Assembly (NCBI RefSeq): GCF_964340395.1
Contig: NC_135562.1
Location: 13,313,043-13,377,042 of the forward strand
Length of the DNA stretch: 64,000 nt
Reading direction: 5' to 3'
From: Glandiceps talaboti
Taxonomy: Eukaryota; Hemichordata; Enteropneusta; Spengelidae
Part shown: piece after piece, positions 1 to 11,521 of the stretch
How the letters are laid out: every line of letters begins with the position of its first letter
Position numbering within the stretch: position 1 is the first letter of the stretch
Translations under genes and position numbers: made by a program
The notes under the pieces: model-generated
What the model was told of the DNA's origin: nothing
Seen by the model: the letters and a program-made list of their open reading frames with translations, nothing else
Database searches by the model: none

Positions 1-2214
1 TTTCTCCCCAAACCTTTGTTAATTTATGAAAAACTAAACTGTGGAAATACAGTATCTTAAAGTCTCTCAGAATAAGTTATGTTCCTTGGCAAGTGTCTCC
101 TCAATAACAAAAATGATATTTTAAGGTTTGTCTTATACATGTACAGATACATGTTTTACAATACAGTCTAATTATATACAATTATAGTGACTTGATCGGT
201 TGACCTTTTTACTGGAAAGGCATAGTTTGTACGAGTGTATTCATCATCTAAAATTATGGGATATTTAGGCATTTCTTTTCATAAAATGGACAGAATTTAC
301 GTGTATTTTAGTCTTTTACCACATCTGTGTTCTACTAACTCTTTAAATTATGGCGAAAGTCTTTCAGACTAAAAGTTGAAATTGTACTGTACCATCTACA
401 CATTGTGTCGGTTTATTACACACATATTTGTCTTGATTATTGTAATTACTCTGTTCTTAATCAAAGAGTTCATTGTTCATGTGATTGACTAATTTAAGAA
501 ACCTTCCCTTTCTACCAGTACCTACCATATTCTCCGAAAGCATGTTATTGAAGACAACAATTATGTTTGATTATAGTGGATACATTTCATTTTGCACTTG
601 CCTACTAAATGTTTTGCATACATACATATACATGTATCACTCTTTGGGAAGCACTCTTTCATAAAGGGGGGGAGGGTACTAGTCAATTGGTGCAGTGACT
701 TGTAACTAATATTTTCTGATAAAAATATACAGTATATCCATTTGTCAAAAATATTGATTGATCATAACAAATTTGATGAGTAAAGTAAAATGACAGTATG
801 AATGTATTTTATTTGAAAATATTTTGTTATTTATTTATTTATTAAAAGAATAGCCTGCTTGATGAGTACCATTAACAGGCCCCAACAATAACATTATACA
901 AAACAAACACTATTACATACATTAAATAAAAGTTCACTTGTAAGGGAAGACAGGACAAAAAATAACACCTACAATAAAAACATGTATTACATTACATTAC
1001 AATAATGACTCAACTCGTGCTCCAAATTATGAGGTGGCTATTTACTATGTGACTTACCTTCTCCCTGAAAACAGTTTGATTCCGTAAAATTCTAGTTGGA
1101 GCATTGAAATCAAGCCTTGATAAAATGTAAGAACTATTATAATTTATATACTATTAGCACATTTATGCAAAACCATGAATTTATGTATTTTATGCTTTGT
1201 TGTACAATGGTAACAATCGAAAAAAGGAACAGCTCTATGTACTTGTTACTCTCATAATTTAATCTGCACTTACAGCCTAGATACATTACAAATTTTGTCA
1301 TACCCACTCAAGTTGGTCGATATTTGTTTCAAACAATGTAGCAATATTCAAGATGACAGTGAACGTGAAAAATATAAGGAAATATACTACAGTAGTATTT
1401 ATGTTACTGTAATCACTAATGAAGGTTATGAAACATAGCATTTGAAGGTCTCTACTGGTGATGGATTTAAGATGTATTGGCTATGTTTTATTGCCACTGT
1501 AATGGAACTAACTTATTTAAATAAAATATGACAATGAATGTTTGTAATAATCATTGTTGAATTGGTAGTTTTATTTTAAAATAGAATCAAATATTGACAA
1601 ACAAACAAACAAAAATACCTGCCAATAATAAACATGCACATTTGGCAGAGTTCATACCTTTCATATTATGAAAAAATATAATGAACAGAAAATTCAGGGT
1701 GACCAGTGCTTGAAATTTGCAGTACACGGTCATATATACTACCATACATCTTGACTGCCAACTGTATTATGTGGTGGTTAGATCAATGGAAAATTGTAGT
1801 TGAAACAATTCACTTCCATAAATTTGACTACTAAGTCCATAAACTTGTCTGGTCAATAATCGATCACATAAAAAAGATGAAACAATATTCCAACCCTATA
1901 AATGTAAGTTGTGTGACCCGTATAATTTGTATGACGAGTAGTGTGAAAATGACAGGGGTTGCATGCCAATGTACGTGTGTTAGCTAGTTCCTGACAATCA
2001 TGCCTGTTCATGGTCGTAAGGAACTAGACTAAAGTGGTTGTGGAAATTAGGAACATGTCATATCTCTTTTTGGAAAATGTGGTGGCCCTGAAAAGGGCCG
2101 TTTTTGTTTGGTATTGACATTAGATAGTGGAGGGCCGAGGGTCATGTCAATGTTTTGACTACACTCGGTGAACTCTGCAATATCAAGATGGCGACCACCT
2201 GTGTCAGCCATTAC
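1..2214. other. Non-coding stretch, no gene seen
   Basis: AT-rich sequence with stops in all frames and no ORF resembling a known protein. Apart from a LINE-like tail near 840-1000 I see no structured element. It may be intergenic or intronic to a gene outside the window. Confidence 0.5.
832..1003 (-). repeat. Possible LINE 3' tail (reverse orientation)
   Basis: Read on the minus strand, the sequence ends in a short (TAAA)n-type tail preceded by a stretch with GGCCTGTTAATGG and CAAGCAGGC. A simple-repeat 3' tail next to a unique segment is typical of non-LTR retrotransposon 3' ends. No coding part is present, so the family cannot be named. Confidence 0.3.
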
Positions 2215-2476
2215 GGTCGTAGTGCAATCTGATTAAAATCCGATGTAGACGTCGGCTAATCGTGCATTGCTATCTTAGCATCGTTATTTAGCTTGAATTG
2301 ACCTTCGTAGTAGATGTTTACGTTTTTAGCCTGATCGCCTCCTCTAGAGGAGGCGATCAGGCTAAAAACGTAAACATGTACTACGAAGGTCAATTCAAGC
2401 TAAATAACGATGCTAAGATAGCAATGCACGATTAGCCGACGTCTACATCGGATTTTAATCAGATTGGGTCGTAGTG
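2215..2476. mobile_element. 242-bp palindromic foldback element with 10-bp target duplication
   Basis: Positions 2225-2466 form an almost perfect inverted repeat about a centre at 2345/2346 (CCTCTAGAGG); the ends are CAATCTG and CAGATTG. The same 10 bases, GGTCGTAGTG, lie at 2215-2224 and 2467-2476, directly outside the palindrome, as expected of a target site duplication. No coding capacity. A 9-11 bp duplication suggests Mutator-like (MULE) mobilisation, as known for foldback elements, but this is inference. A diverged single arm of the same family lies at 52934-53055. The insertion is 27 bp past the stop codon of the P2X7-ballast gene. Confidence 0.85.
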
Positions 2477-2503
2477 GAGACACAACACGTTTATGTACTT
2501 CTT

Positions 2504-3040
2504 TCAGTTGATGTCAAATGACTCAAGGAAGCCAACATAGTTGCCATCGGGGCTTGGAAACTCTTGTCGAATTCTAAGGACGACACACGCAGGGATCACA
2601 CGACGAACGCCTTTTCCAAGGCGATTGTGTACCCAATAAGTGAACTGTCTATAGGCTTGATGGCGGTATGCCTCGTTCAAAAGTGGTTCTGACAATTCAC
2701 TGCGACGAATGTCGCTACGAGCGATAATTGCAGTCCTTAAAACTCCAGGATGCAAACAAATAAAATCAAAATCATGGTGTTGGACAACACATACAAGGTT
2801 TTCCTCATCGATCTTTGCATAGACGTTACTGATCTCGTGACAACAAATACACTCTTCAACAGTGGCCATAGGGTTACATTCCCCACAACGGCACCACGAA
2901 ATGTCACCCGTACGCCATTCATTGTCTTCCAGAGTATCGGGATTGTCAACAAGAACAACTTCTTCACAAGTGTCTTGTGAATCTGTCGCCCGTCGTCTTG
3001 GTTCACGTTGATAGGGCTGAAGACCGGCATTCATTGTCAC
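2504..3040 (-). CDS. P2X7 C-terminal ballast-domain protein
   Basis: The 178-residue protein carries the cysteine-rich zinc-binding ballast domain known from the cytoplasmic tail of P2X7 receptors. Visible hallmarks are WCRCGECNPM (C50, C52, C55), ECICCHEI (C64, C66, C67), CLHPGVL (C95), then YRQFTYWVHNRLGKGVRRVIP and a closing RIRQEFPS. The ion-channel part (two membrane helices, ectodomain) is absent. The domain runs to near the C-terminus, so it looks complete. The start at 3040 gives a hydrophilic, basic N-tail; a second ATG lies two codons later. Many invertebrates have large families of such channel-less ballast proteins, some linked to mobile elements; function is unknown, possibly nucleotide binding as in the P2X7 ballast. 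Single exon. A foldback element sits just past the stop. Confidence 0.75.
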   Translation of the reverse strand: MTMNAGLQPYQREPRRRATDSQDTCEEVVLVDNPDTLEDNEWRTGDISWCRCGECNPMATVEECICCHEISNVYAKIDEENLVCVVQHHDFDFICLHPGVLRTAIIARSDIRRSELSEPLLNEAYRHQAYRQFTYWVHNRLGKGVRRVIPACVVLRIRQEFPSPDGNYVGFLESFDIN

Positions 3041-3630
3041 GATTACCTGACCTGTTACTAAGCTAATAGTAATACACGGTACACACTGTACATACTCGTG
3101 GGGTCACCGTGGCTCCTCAGCCTCGTTTTGAAAAACAAAATGGCGATGAACAGAGAAACTGTCCAAATCCGTCAAAATTACGACTTTGGTAATGATTTAA
3201 TGAAAAAGTATCTTCTAAAGTATGAAACTTACGCTGTCATTTGTTTTATATCAATTATCTACGTGTTCAATTAAAATATTGTTTATAAATTCAGCGTTCC
3301 TTTAAGTTTTAGTGTTTAACCCGCACCTAATGTCCACTAGCTATTCGCCTACGAGTACTACTATGTGTGTCGGCGTCAAACTCAAATAAGGCGCCGTTTA
3401 TTACGCCACACATAAACAAAGGATAGTTACCATGGAACGACATTCGACAATATGTTCGAAGGTCGCGGCGGGGAAATCCCGACCTGGTTCAATGGCATAA
3501 ATAGCTGATTTCCGGGTTCTCTTCGTTCGTTGCTATGCGACGCAGCGCCCTCTATCATCGAATAGATCTCGATTTTGTCTGCAGTGTGGAGTTGATTTTT
3601 GGAGTTGTCCATACAAGACTAATAATAAGT

Positions 3631-3777
3631 ATGGATGCTGCAGATATTGAAAAGATGAAAGTAGTTGAGCTAATGAAGGTGTTGCGGGATCGCGGTATAT
3701 TGTGTTGCGAGGCTAAAAAGGCAAAGTTGGTATCACTAGTGAGGTTAGCCATCGAGCTGGATTTGGCTAATTGGTAA
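3631..3777 (+). CDS. Small SAP-domain ORF, possibly a first exon
   Basis: From the ATG at 3631 the 48-residue product is mostly a SAP-type helix-extended-helix motif: MKVVELMKVLRDRGI followed by a Lys-rich turn and LVSLVRLAI. SAP motifs bind DNA or target chromatin. The ORF opens further upstream (ATG 3535), but the conserved part begins near 3646. The stop is TAA directly after LANW; the sequence TTG/GTAATT at that point could be a splice donor, making this exon 1 of a longer gene. It lies 590 bp from, and divergent to, the P2X7-ballast gene. A broken relative of the same short motif lies at 8521-8671. Confidence 0.45.
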   Translation: MDAADIEKMKVVELMKVLRDRGILCCEAKKAKLVSLVRLAIELDLANW

Positions 3778-6468
3778 TTATCGACAACAAAAGTAAATCG
3801 ACAGTCAAAAATGTGGAATCAATCATTTACAATAATATATTAGGAATAAGTACGACTTATACATAAACTGTTCAGTATGTACCACAGACAGTGCCTTGTC
3901 TTTGTATATACATACCAATGTAACCAAGGTGTCGTCAGTTATCTCATATACGCATATAAGCTTATGTGCAGTTCGTAGCTGATCTTGTTTGTACACATAA
4001 TTGGACTACGATCTACATTCTACGAAGTCTTGTATTTAAAAAATAGACATCATCTGTATATTTGGTAGGTAAGAGACGCGTTTCTTAATTGTTATTAATT
4101 CAGTTCTGCATTCTTATATTAGTTTATGTTACGACTGTGCTTATTAGTTTTAAAAATACTGAAGTTTTAAGTTATGCTGTTGTTGTTGTTTGTCCTCTAG
4201 GTTGACGCCATTTTGTATAATTGCATGATTGGGCTAGTACCAATCCCAATAGCTTTGTGACAAGGGCTACAAATACAATATCAAACACTGTGTTTTTGAA
4301 TTATAGGTAAGGAGATTCTAATTATCCGATTTGCATTAAGATGCGATTTCATTTCTTTTTCACGCACAATTATAAAAACCCCAACTAATCAGTATATCTA
4401 TGACAATTTGACACATCACGAATTTTCAACCCATCAAGAAACAGTTCATACTCTATTCCAGAACATCCAGAAAACTGGGAACAATTCCGAGGGTACTCCC
4501 CTGGGGGGGGGGCACTCATTATCACTGAATGCCTTTTGGGGTAGATCATTCTCATCCTAGCAAAATGTGTACTTATGAGAGTTGTTACCCGCCCCTTTTA
4601 ATTCAAATAAACAAACCGGTAAATTGTCCCCACAAAGATTTGAAACTAGATAAAATAAATGCTGTTCTTGTTTACTTTAACAATAAAATAAATCTGCTAT
4701 TAGTGGCAGTGCTAATATTAAAGTCTCAGTGAAGTTTTCCAGCACAAATGTAATTCTTTAAAAATCTGCTGTGTTAATGTACATTTGTCTTACATTAAAG
4801 AGGTGACCTTTGAAATTTGACAGTATTGTAATGCCTCGCTATGTCAATAATATAAAGTTTATAGCCAGGCTAACACTTTGCAGTCATGGTAGGCGTAATG
4901 GGTGTAACCGGTATGGGTTCGAGGTCCAGCCGATAAGACAGATCTTCGTGGATAAGAGTGTCGGAACGCAGGCCACCCATTTGACCGTTATTCATGTTAT
5001 TCATGACGCTTTCTATTCCTGCTGACGCCCTCAACGTCAGCTAGTAATCAAACCAGGAAGTATCATGTTAAATTCCCGCATAATTTTATAAGCCATTTAC
5101 TGTAAAAAAACTGTAGAAAATATTGGACTTAAATTTGCAATATATTCAATTTCATAACTGAGCTTTATATTTCTGCATTGAATTAGCGCATCTTTCTGGT
5201 AAAAAGAAGAAATAACTTGCCTGACCACATAACTTGACGTGTCAAAGTAATTGTTGTCGCACTTCCGTTTTTTTTGTTTTTTTGTTTTTTTGTTTTTTTT
5301 TAGAACTGCAGCACTTTTATATAAACAAGATTTTTTATTTTAAGATTATTTTTCAAATATTGATTATTTTTTTGTAAAAGTCTAGAAATTTCTTATTTCT
5401 ACTCCATTTGCGAAACCCAACTTGACCCTGGCATGACGCAACTACCTCATTTCACGCACAGTCATCGCAGGAGTTAGAGGTGTGCTTGTTACCGCTTGCG
5501 CTCTCTGCATTCGAAGCTGTGGTCGTCATTCTTATTGGCACCTTTAAATTTAACAGGTCAAGATTGCCCCTTTTCATTCTTGATTTTGTTGTTATTATAT
5601 TATTTTGTTTAATGTTTATTTGATGCTTGGTTGATATCTCTTTCATTTTTTCGTGTTAGAAACGTCATGCGTCTGAGGCTTTACCACCACTATTATTGAT
5701 TTAAAAGGCGGTCAAGTTGGCATTTTTACGATCGCTGTTATCAGTGAAAAACACCGTCTTTTTGTTTGCTTCCACTGTTACCAGGCAATTGTTGTGCTAT
5801 CATATACTCGGTGTACTCTTTTACTGGTGTTTCTTAGAATAAGGATATTTTCAAAATGAGTTTGTAGTTCTAAAGTTTTGATTACGCAGGCAGTGATTAA
5901 TCTGGAATCAGAATTTACGGCGGGGGGGGGGGAGAAATTATTTTGGTAAAAAAAAATTCCCAGACCCGCTCTCAAAAAAGTCATGTCCAAAGTGTATTTA
6001 GTGATTGTTTGATTTCGTCTTCTAACATTATGTACAAAAAGCTTGGGACTTTACTATTAAAGGAAATGTGGGTCATTTCTTGAAGACTGTTTCCTTTTTC
6101 ACTCTCTATGCTGCCAACAATAAAGTTGATGGTTTAGAAAAAGACATTCTTTCTCTTAATGTACTTATGATTCTTTGATTGCTTTTTTTTTCAAAAGTCA
6201 ACTTTTATTTATATCCCTTTGAAAGAATATATACATCGTGTAGCTCACAAAGCATTAACAAACTCTTTCAACATTTTGTTCTTCTTATTATAATTGATAT
6301 AAAATATTTCTTCTCTTATTATTTGTTCAATATCTCTTCTTTCCCAAATTCCCGCTTTATATACGGCAAAAGTCGCCACCATCAAGATTAAATTAAATAC
6401 ATCAAAAGTCTTACAATATATTCTGTATCCATACACAATGTGCTTCCAATTGAAGCAATTCCAATTGA
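3778..6468. other. Non-coding stretch
   Basis: No credible coding region. It contains a TG-rich run near 4190, a G-run near 4505, a T-rich run at 5267-5300 and a G-run at 5922-5932. The small ORFs here lack any recognisable motif. A tRNA-like B box near 4913 is listed separately. Confidence 0.5.
4868..4945 (+). repeat. Possible tRNA-derived SINE remnant
   Basis: GGTTCGAGGTC near 4916 is one base from the pol III B-box consensus, and a loose A-box-like segment (TAGGCGTAATGGG) lies about 30 bp upstream. The cloverleaf is not obvious and no tail was seen, so this is a weak call. Confidence 0.25.
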
Positions 6469-6479
6469 TTGATTATATT

Positions 6480-6960
6480 AATACATTTTCTCCAGAACTC
6501 TTTGATTGCTTCTATGCCAAGTCATGATATTACCTCACATCTACGTATTGGTTGTGAACATCTCAAATCTACAATTAGTATAATGGCAGAGAACTTTATG
6601 AAAAAACAACAAAAAGATGAGTTTGACATTACTTCAATTCATTTCAAAGGGCCTAAGTAATCAATGTTTTACTGTAGTCTCTGTAGACAAGCTTAGTTCT
6701 TATGCCACAGTAAAGTCAAGTCAGCTAGGGAGAGGATTCAATGGAACATCTATTCAAGCTGTAGAGAGTAAGCCTTCACTAACTCTCATAGAAGCCCTTG
6801 CGCTGTTTCGCAGACAGTCACTGCAGTTTACAGCTGGAGAATACTTTCATATTGTTCAAAACAGCCATGACAATTCCCTCTGTAGAGCGCAATCACAGCT
6901 CACAGAATTTACTCACTGAGACATTTTACCCGTGATGATACTGGAAAAGGAGTATCACCT
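6480..6960 (+). pseudogene. Broken coding fragment, transposon-protein-like
   Basis: Two overlapping frames join into one coherent coding stretch if a single shift near 6650 is assumed: the first ends with ITSIHFKG, the second continues with LSNQCFTVVSVDKLSSY. Downstream come GTSIQAVE and LTLIEALALFRRQS, ending at a stop at 6917. I do not recognise the family firmly. The QCFTVVSVD...GTS pattern reminds me of the middle part of the large transposon-type proteins that also carry OTU-like, GCDY and CXC segments, such as the remnant at 33.55-36.5 kb, but this rests on memory. No start, no flanking repeats seen. Confidence 0.4.
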
Positions 6961-7239
6961 AAACTACAATCTGTAGAGGACAGAGTAATGGTAAAAATAG
7001 CGCCAATGGCGTTGCAGCACAACTGTACAGTTTATTAAAATGTTTATCCACATGATGATCCATGCTAGGTATAGGTGTTCATTTGCTGAATGACTATCCA
7101 GTTGCCTATCCAACCATGTTGTTATCTTTGTACTATTAGCGACCAATTGGCTGTTGCTATGGGCGTGGTCGTGTTGCTAGACATATTTGCATACATGTTT
7201 TCCTTCCGTAATGAAGGAATGTATTATGGGTTGAAAAGT

Positions 7240-7242
<3 letters not shown>

Positions 7243-7275
<33 letters not shown>
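7243..7275. repeat. (TG)n microsatellite
   Basis: Uninterrupted TG dinucleotide run. The AT-rich flank with TAATTAG-type words (7380-7440) resembles the sequence beside the repeats at 52.4-53.7 kb and 22.5-22.9 kb, suggesting a dispersed family carrying such runs. Confidence 0.9.
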
Positions 7276-7276
<1 letters not shown>

Positions 7277-7660
7277 TGTATCACCATTTTCTAAAACAAC
7301 GGCCGGATCAATTCAAACGAAATTTTGAAGACGTCGTCCGTAGAGTAACGGCAAGAACTAATTAGGTTTTGGTAAACATTCCATGAATACTAATGAGCAA
7401 TTTTTGTAATTAGTGGTTTTCGGTAATTAGGCCATATATCAAGAATTCACGCTTCAAATTCAATATAATTTGGTACATACATTTGCAATACCTTAACACA
7501 TCTGTCCTAAAAAATATCATTGATGTAGCTTACAGTTTTAATATGTTATTGACATATTTCGGTAATTAGACGTGGTGGCCACAAAAAAGAAAAGCATTGT
7601 TTCTGGTCAGGAAACGTTGTCTAAAATCGATGCGAATTTATTTTTTTTTCTTTCAATCAA

Positions 7661-8362
7661 CACTATTAGGGATTTTTGTTTAGAAAACGACAGGTTCTGT
7701 ACTATAGTTCAGATCGAGTTGAAATCTGTACTTTTATGCTTTTTAGGCTGACGTTTCTGTACTTTCCAATTAACACCTGTCTAATCGGATTATAAAATAG
7801 TTCAGATGGCGAGTCGGAAGAGATTTGAATACATTTGCATTTAGTTCAGAATATATTCATGAGTTCAACCGTATAGTAAACACATGAATATTCAAATCTA
7901 CCTAGCATGATATTGTATTGTATCTATAGGTTACTTGTCTATGGCTATAGCGATGGTGTACAATCTTATTATTTACCGAGGTACATAGTGTAGCGGTAAA
8001 TTAATGTCTCAACTTTTCGCATAAATATATTACTAAAATTGAGTGGTGGTACTCGCATTCGATTCAAGAAATATACAGTATTTCTATTACCATGTGAAGG
8101 GGGTTTACATACATTTATGTATGTGTACATGTACGACACGTACAACTACGCTAGCTTGTAAACGTTAGCAAAAGCTAAACATTGTCTATCAGCTGATGGA
8201 ATTAATTATACAAAGGTTATAATAACGCACACGCAGTTCAAAGTGTTTAGCATTGAGTTTTCGTCTGTCTTGGTCGATATTTATACATTTATATTGAATA
8301 TGTATATTTATATTATAGCACTGGCAGACCACTATAACTAAAGGCCTCACTACTTACTACTT
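7661..8362 (+). repeat. Left terminal inverted repeat
   Basis: Pairs with 17322-18048 in inverted orientation with few mismatches and small indels. Shared landmarks from outside in: a run ending GGGATTTTTGTT, GTACTATAGTTCAGATCGAG, TGACGTTTCTGTACTTTCC, CTAGCATGATATTGTATTG, TCAGCTGATGGAATTAATT, and TCACTACTTACTACTT at the inner edge. Confidence 0.9.
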
Positions 8363-8520
8363 GGAAGTACTACCATGTATCGCGAGAAATGCAAATACAC
8401 CTAGCAACGGTTGTTATTCACGTGTTCGTGGTCAAGCTTCGCCGTGGCCATGTCTGTTTACATGAAAGCCAATACGTTCTCCGAAAATATTACTACGTTT
8501 TGTAACCATCTTCAACCGTC

Positions 8521-8671
8521 ATGGAAAACATTGACAATTTGAGAGTACGAGAACTAAAGGGCATTTTTGGCGTGACAACGAGTTACAGAAAATATGCTCA
8601 TTTCCTTGGCCAAGGCAGCTCACTTGAACGACGCCGCTAGTGCCATCACCTGCGATATTTCTCATCGCTGA
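8521..8671 (+). pseudogene. Broken SAP-like first exon inside the inverted-repeat element
   Basis: ATG at 8521 opens a frame reading MENIDNLRVRELKGIFGV, then stops at 8640; a different frame continues the motif as LISLAKAAHLNDAASAI to a stop at 8671. Together these match the layout of a SAP-like DNA-binding N-terminus (short helix, G-turn, second helix) interrupted by a frameshift near 8600. It lies 160 bp inside the left inverted repeat, a natural place for the first exon of a transposase-like gene. No downstream exons are recognisable. Confidence 0.45.
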
Positions 8672-10779
8672 ACATTTCGCAACATATAAAAAACACTGAA
8701 CTCTTGAAACGCTTCCATTCTACCATAAAACGCCAAAAGGAAATATATTATTTCATTCCTCGTGCAGTGCAAAACCACGAAAAACTGTCCGTATGGTATA
8801 CGTAGCGGCAGATGCATTAGGCGGGTCCGACTAATTACTGCCGCGAGCGAGATGGCCAGAGACTGCCCGAAGTAAAAAAATAGACTGCCTGAGGTTAAAC
8901 CAGGGGTTAACTACTGTTTAAGTTGATATCTAAGTACCCCTAATCATAACCAGTATATAGTGATCCTAAACACAATAACTCGAGATTTCAATTACTGTTT
9001 TTTATGACTGAAACTTTGCCACAACACAACAGTACATGGACTCAATATATAGTTCGCCGACCTCAACCATGTCAGGTCGAAATAAATAGCTGAAACTCAC
9101 AAGATGGTGTAAAATGCATAGTGGCAACCAAAACATTTACAGACCATTTCGGGGTTTTTTCAAATAGAGACTGAAACGCACGTGAGCGGTCAGTGTTGCC
9201 TCGAACAATTAATATCAAAGTCCCAGGTGATGACCTGGTGACTCAACCATGCAACCATGGTTATTGATGAGTTATTTTGTGACAGAAAAATAGTAGAACC
9301 CCATAGTTCCATGGCGAGACTCACAACTATGGTAGGACAGTAGGACCTAGCTATTCTGGGCTGGACGTACGTGTACTCACAGACAGCTAACACACAGTGT
9401 ATTGGACATCGACAGCCCGTTCTCAGTCACGGATAACTTCTAACATGCTTCTAATAAGTAATAAGTTCTCCATACGCCAGTATTTATTCAAAATTGTGTG
9501 TAAAGGTTGCAATAAATTGGAGAGCAAACATAACATCTGAGAATAATTCGGGTAAGATTCTGGCAATTCTTCTATGTACGACGTGCATTTGACACGATGC
9601 GATGACGTATTTTCGGACGCAAGGACTATGTACATGTGCACTGCACGGTACTAGACTCAGCCTATTCAAACATTCTCAGTTCGATACCTCGAGCCGTAAT
9701 ACTAGCAGGTTTTGGGTCGGGGTGATCATATGTCCCTATCCTCCGACAAAGTGTAGCGAGCATATAAATGGATATTTCTTGATACTATGTACATCAAAGT
9801 TATCGGCCTGGGAACAAACCTTTATCCAAAGCTGGCATTTCTCCGGTTGTGTTTTGGTCCTGAGAATATTATGAAGTGAACACCATCAATGTAATCTAGC
9901 TCGGTCATAATATAGGGAATCCGACTTACATTCATAGATCCATGCTTTTAAAGTTTGCTTTGCCTGATACCACAGACAAGTTACGTACTTGTCTGTGCTG
10001 ATACTATACGTGCGATAACGTTGAGAAAAAGTATTGCTATAGCGTTTGACAGTTCATCTTGACCAGGAGACAGACAATTGTCTGAACAGCAGTCTCCAGC
10101 AAACATAACTATATTGTCATGGAAATAACTTACAAACGTGTGGATCTGCACGGATTAAGGATATTCTTGCATAAATCATGGCGTTCTACTTCCATGCATA
10201 AATTAATAAACCAACATAACCACACATAATAAACGGTAAGATGTGTGTTATCATTTTACGGGTATATTGCATTGGTATAGGGAATAAATGTAATCCCGCA
10301 ACGCGGGGACTACACCGTTCACGTGAATATTTCAACGTGTTAATAGTGAGTGTGCATCTTTTGTAAACGCGTGAATTGACGCTTGTCGTGACTTCTGACC
10401 CGGTTCTCGTTGCATGACCTTTGTGGTCTGATGTTTATTTCTTCCGATCTCAACCTTTAGTACGGAGTTTTCTATAGGTTCACACGATTTGCCTTGAGAA
10501 ATGACAGATTTACCGTCCAACCAGGCATCAGTTCAACAGAATGACTGAAGGCACCAAACTTATATACATTACATGACAGTGTGACAAATTGTTAGATTTT
10601 GGGGTCTTTAGATTATGTACGTATACAGTAACATATTTACAAAACTGAATACGGCGTGAGATTGCCGCAGAAATTTGCAGCAGAAATTATAGTCCTAGTT
10701 ATTTTTAGATGTAACACAACATTTTAAACATTTAACATTATCCAACATTAAACATTTTGATTATAAGACCACAACTCGT

Positions 10780-10905
10780 TCTAGAATGTGATTCACACAA
10801 CAATGAAGTCTGTTTTATTTTGCATTTTTTAATAATTGTAAAGCGATGTGGATAATGTTTTCGTTGACATACCGCTATATAAATAAACCAATTCTATTCT
10901 AATGA
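10780..10905 (+). repeat. Retroposon 3' end (LINE-like)
   Basis: The words GTAAAGCGATGTGG and CGCTATATAAATAAA are typical of 3' ends of several invertebrate non-LTR retroposons, where the last bases are often AATAAA-type repeats. No coding part is attached. Confidence 0.35.
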
Positions 10906-10971
10906 GTTCTAACCTATACAGGGAGGTACTTAGCCTGCCACCTTCCATCTTGTTTTGGCAGAAAGACAATT

Positions 10972-11095
10972 TTCACCTCGTCTAGCTGCTAGATCTCAGA
11001 TGTTCTTCCGATACAATATGACACACGACCGAACATCGCTATCCAAGGGGCAAACCCTCACTGCGAACTTCGTTCGCTTATCGTATCGGAAGAAA
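10972..11095 (-). repeat. Dispersed repeat, inverted copy of 24950-25070
   Basis: The minus strand here and the plus strand near 24950-25070 share AAGCGAACGAAGTTCGCA, GTGAGGG, a TGTTCGG.GTGTGTC segment and ATCGGAAGAACATC in the same order, with moderate divergence. Family unknown. Confidence 0.6.
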
Positions 11096-11353
11096 TGCAC
11101 AGTGCATGTGAGCAACAAGTTCCTTTGCACTTTCCCGCACAAAGAATTTTTAATTCGCTACACTGCAAATTTAAAGGTTACAATTTCGCACGTGCTAGGA
11201 ATCGTCACGTAAATAACGATTTTAATAACATTGCTAAGTATTCGAAAAGTTTCTTCTTTTCTTTGTTATTTTCTAAATCTCAGGGCTGCCCCTCCCCCGC
11301 AGGCTATGGTACTGCAGAAGGATTCGTGTGCGCATTTGTGCCGTGCCGTGCTT

Positions 11354-11521
11354 AGTCTCGCTGCCAGACTCGTGACTATCGTCCCTAATCTGTTTATGTA
11401 TACCAAGCGGCGCAGCTGCGAGAAGAGAGGGACTTGTACTAGTCCCTCTCTTCTCGCGGCTGCGCCGCTCGGTATACATAAACAGATTAGGGACGATAGT
11501 CACGAGTCTGGCAGCGAGACT
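11354..11521. mobile_element. 168-bp foldback element
   Basis: Two arms of about 81 bp (11354-11434 and 11441-11521) are near-perfect reverse complements around a 6-bp centre TGTACT. Arm landmarks are AGTCTCGCTGCC and ACTATCGTCCCTAATC. It is GC-richer than its surroundings. No clear target duplication, though GCCGTGCT recurs on both sides in imperfect form. Non-coding MITE-like foldback; no relation visible to the one at 2225-2466. Confidence 0.75.

Noticed and set aside
2737-3030. 97-codon minus-strand ORF and a 76-codon plus-strand ORF
   Set aside because: Shadows of the P2X7-ballast gene.
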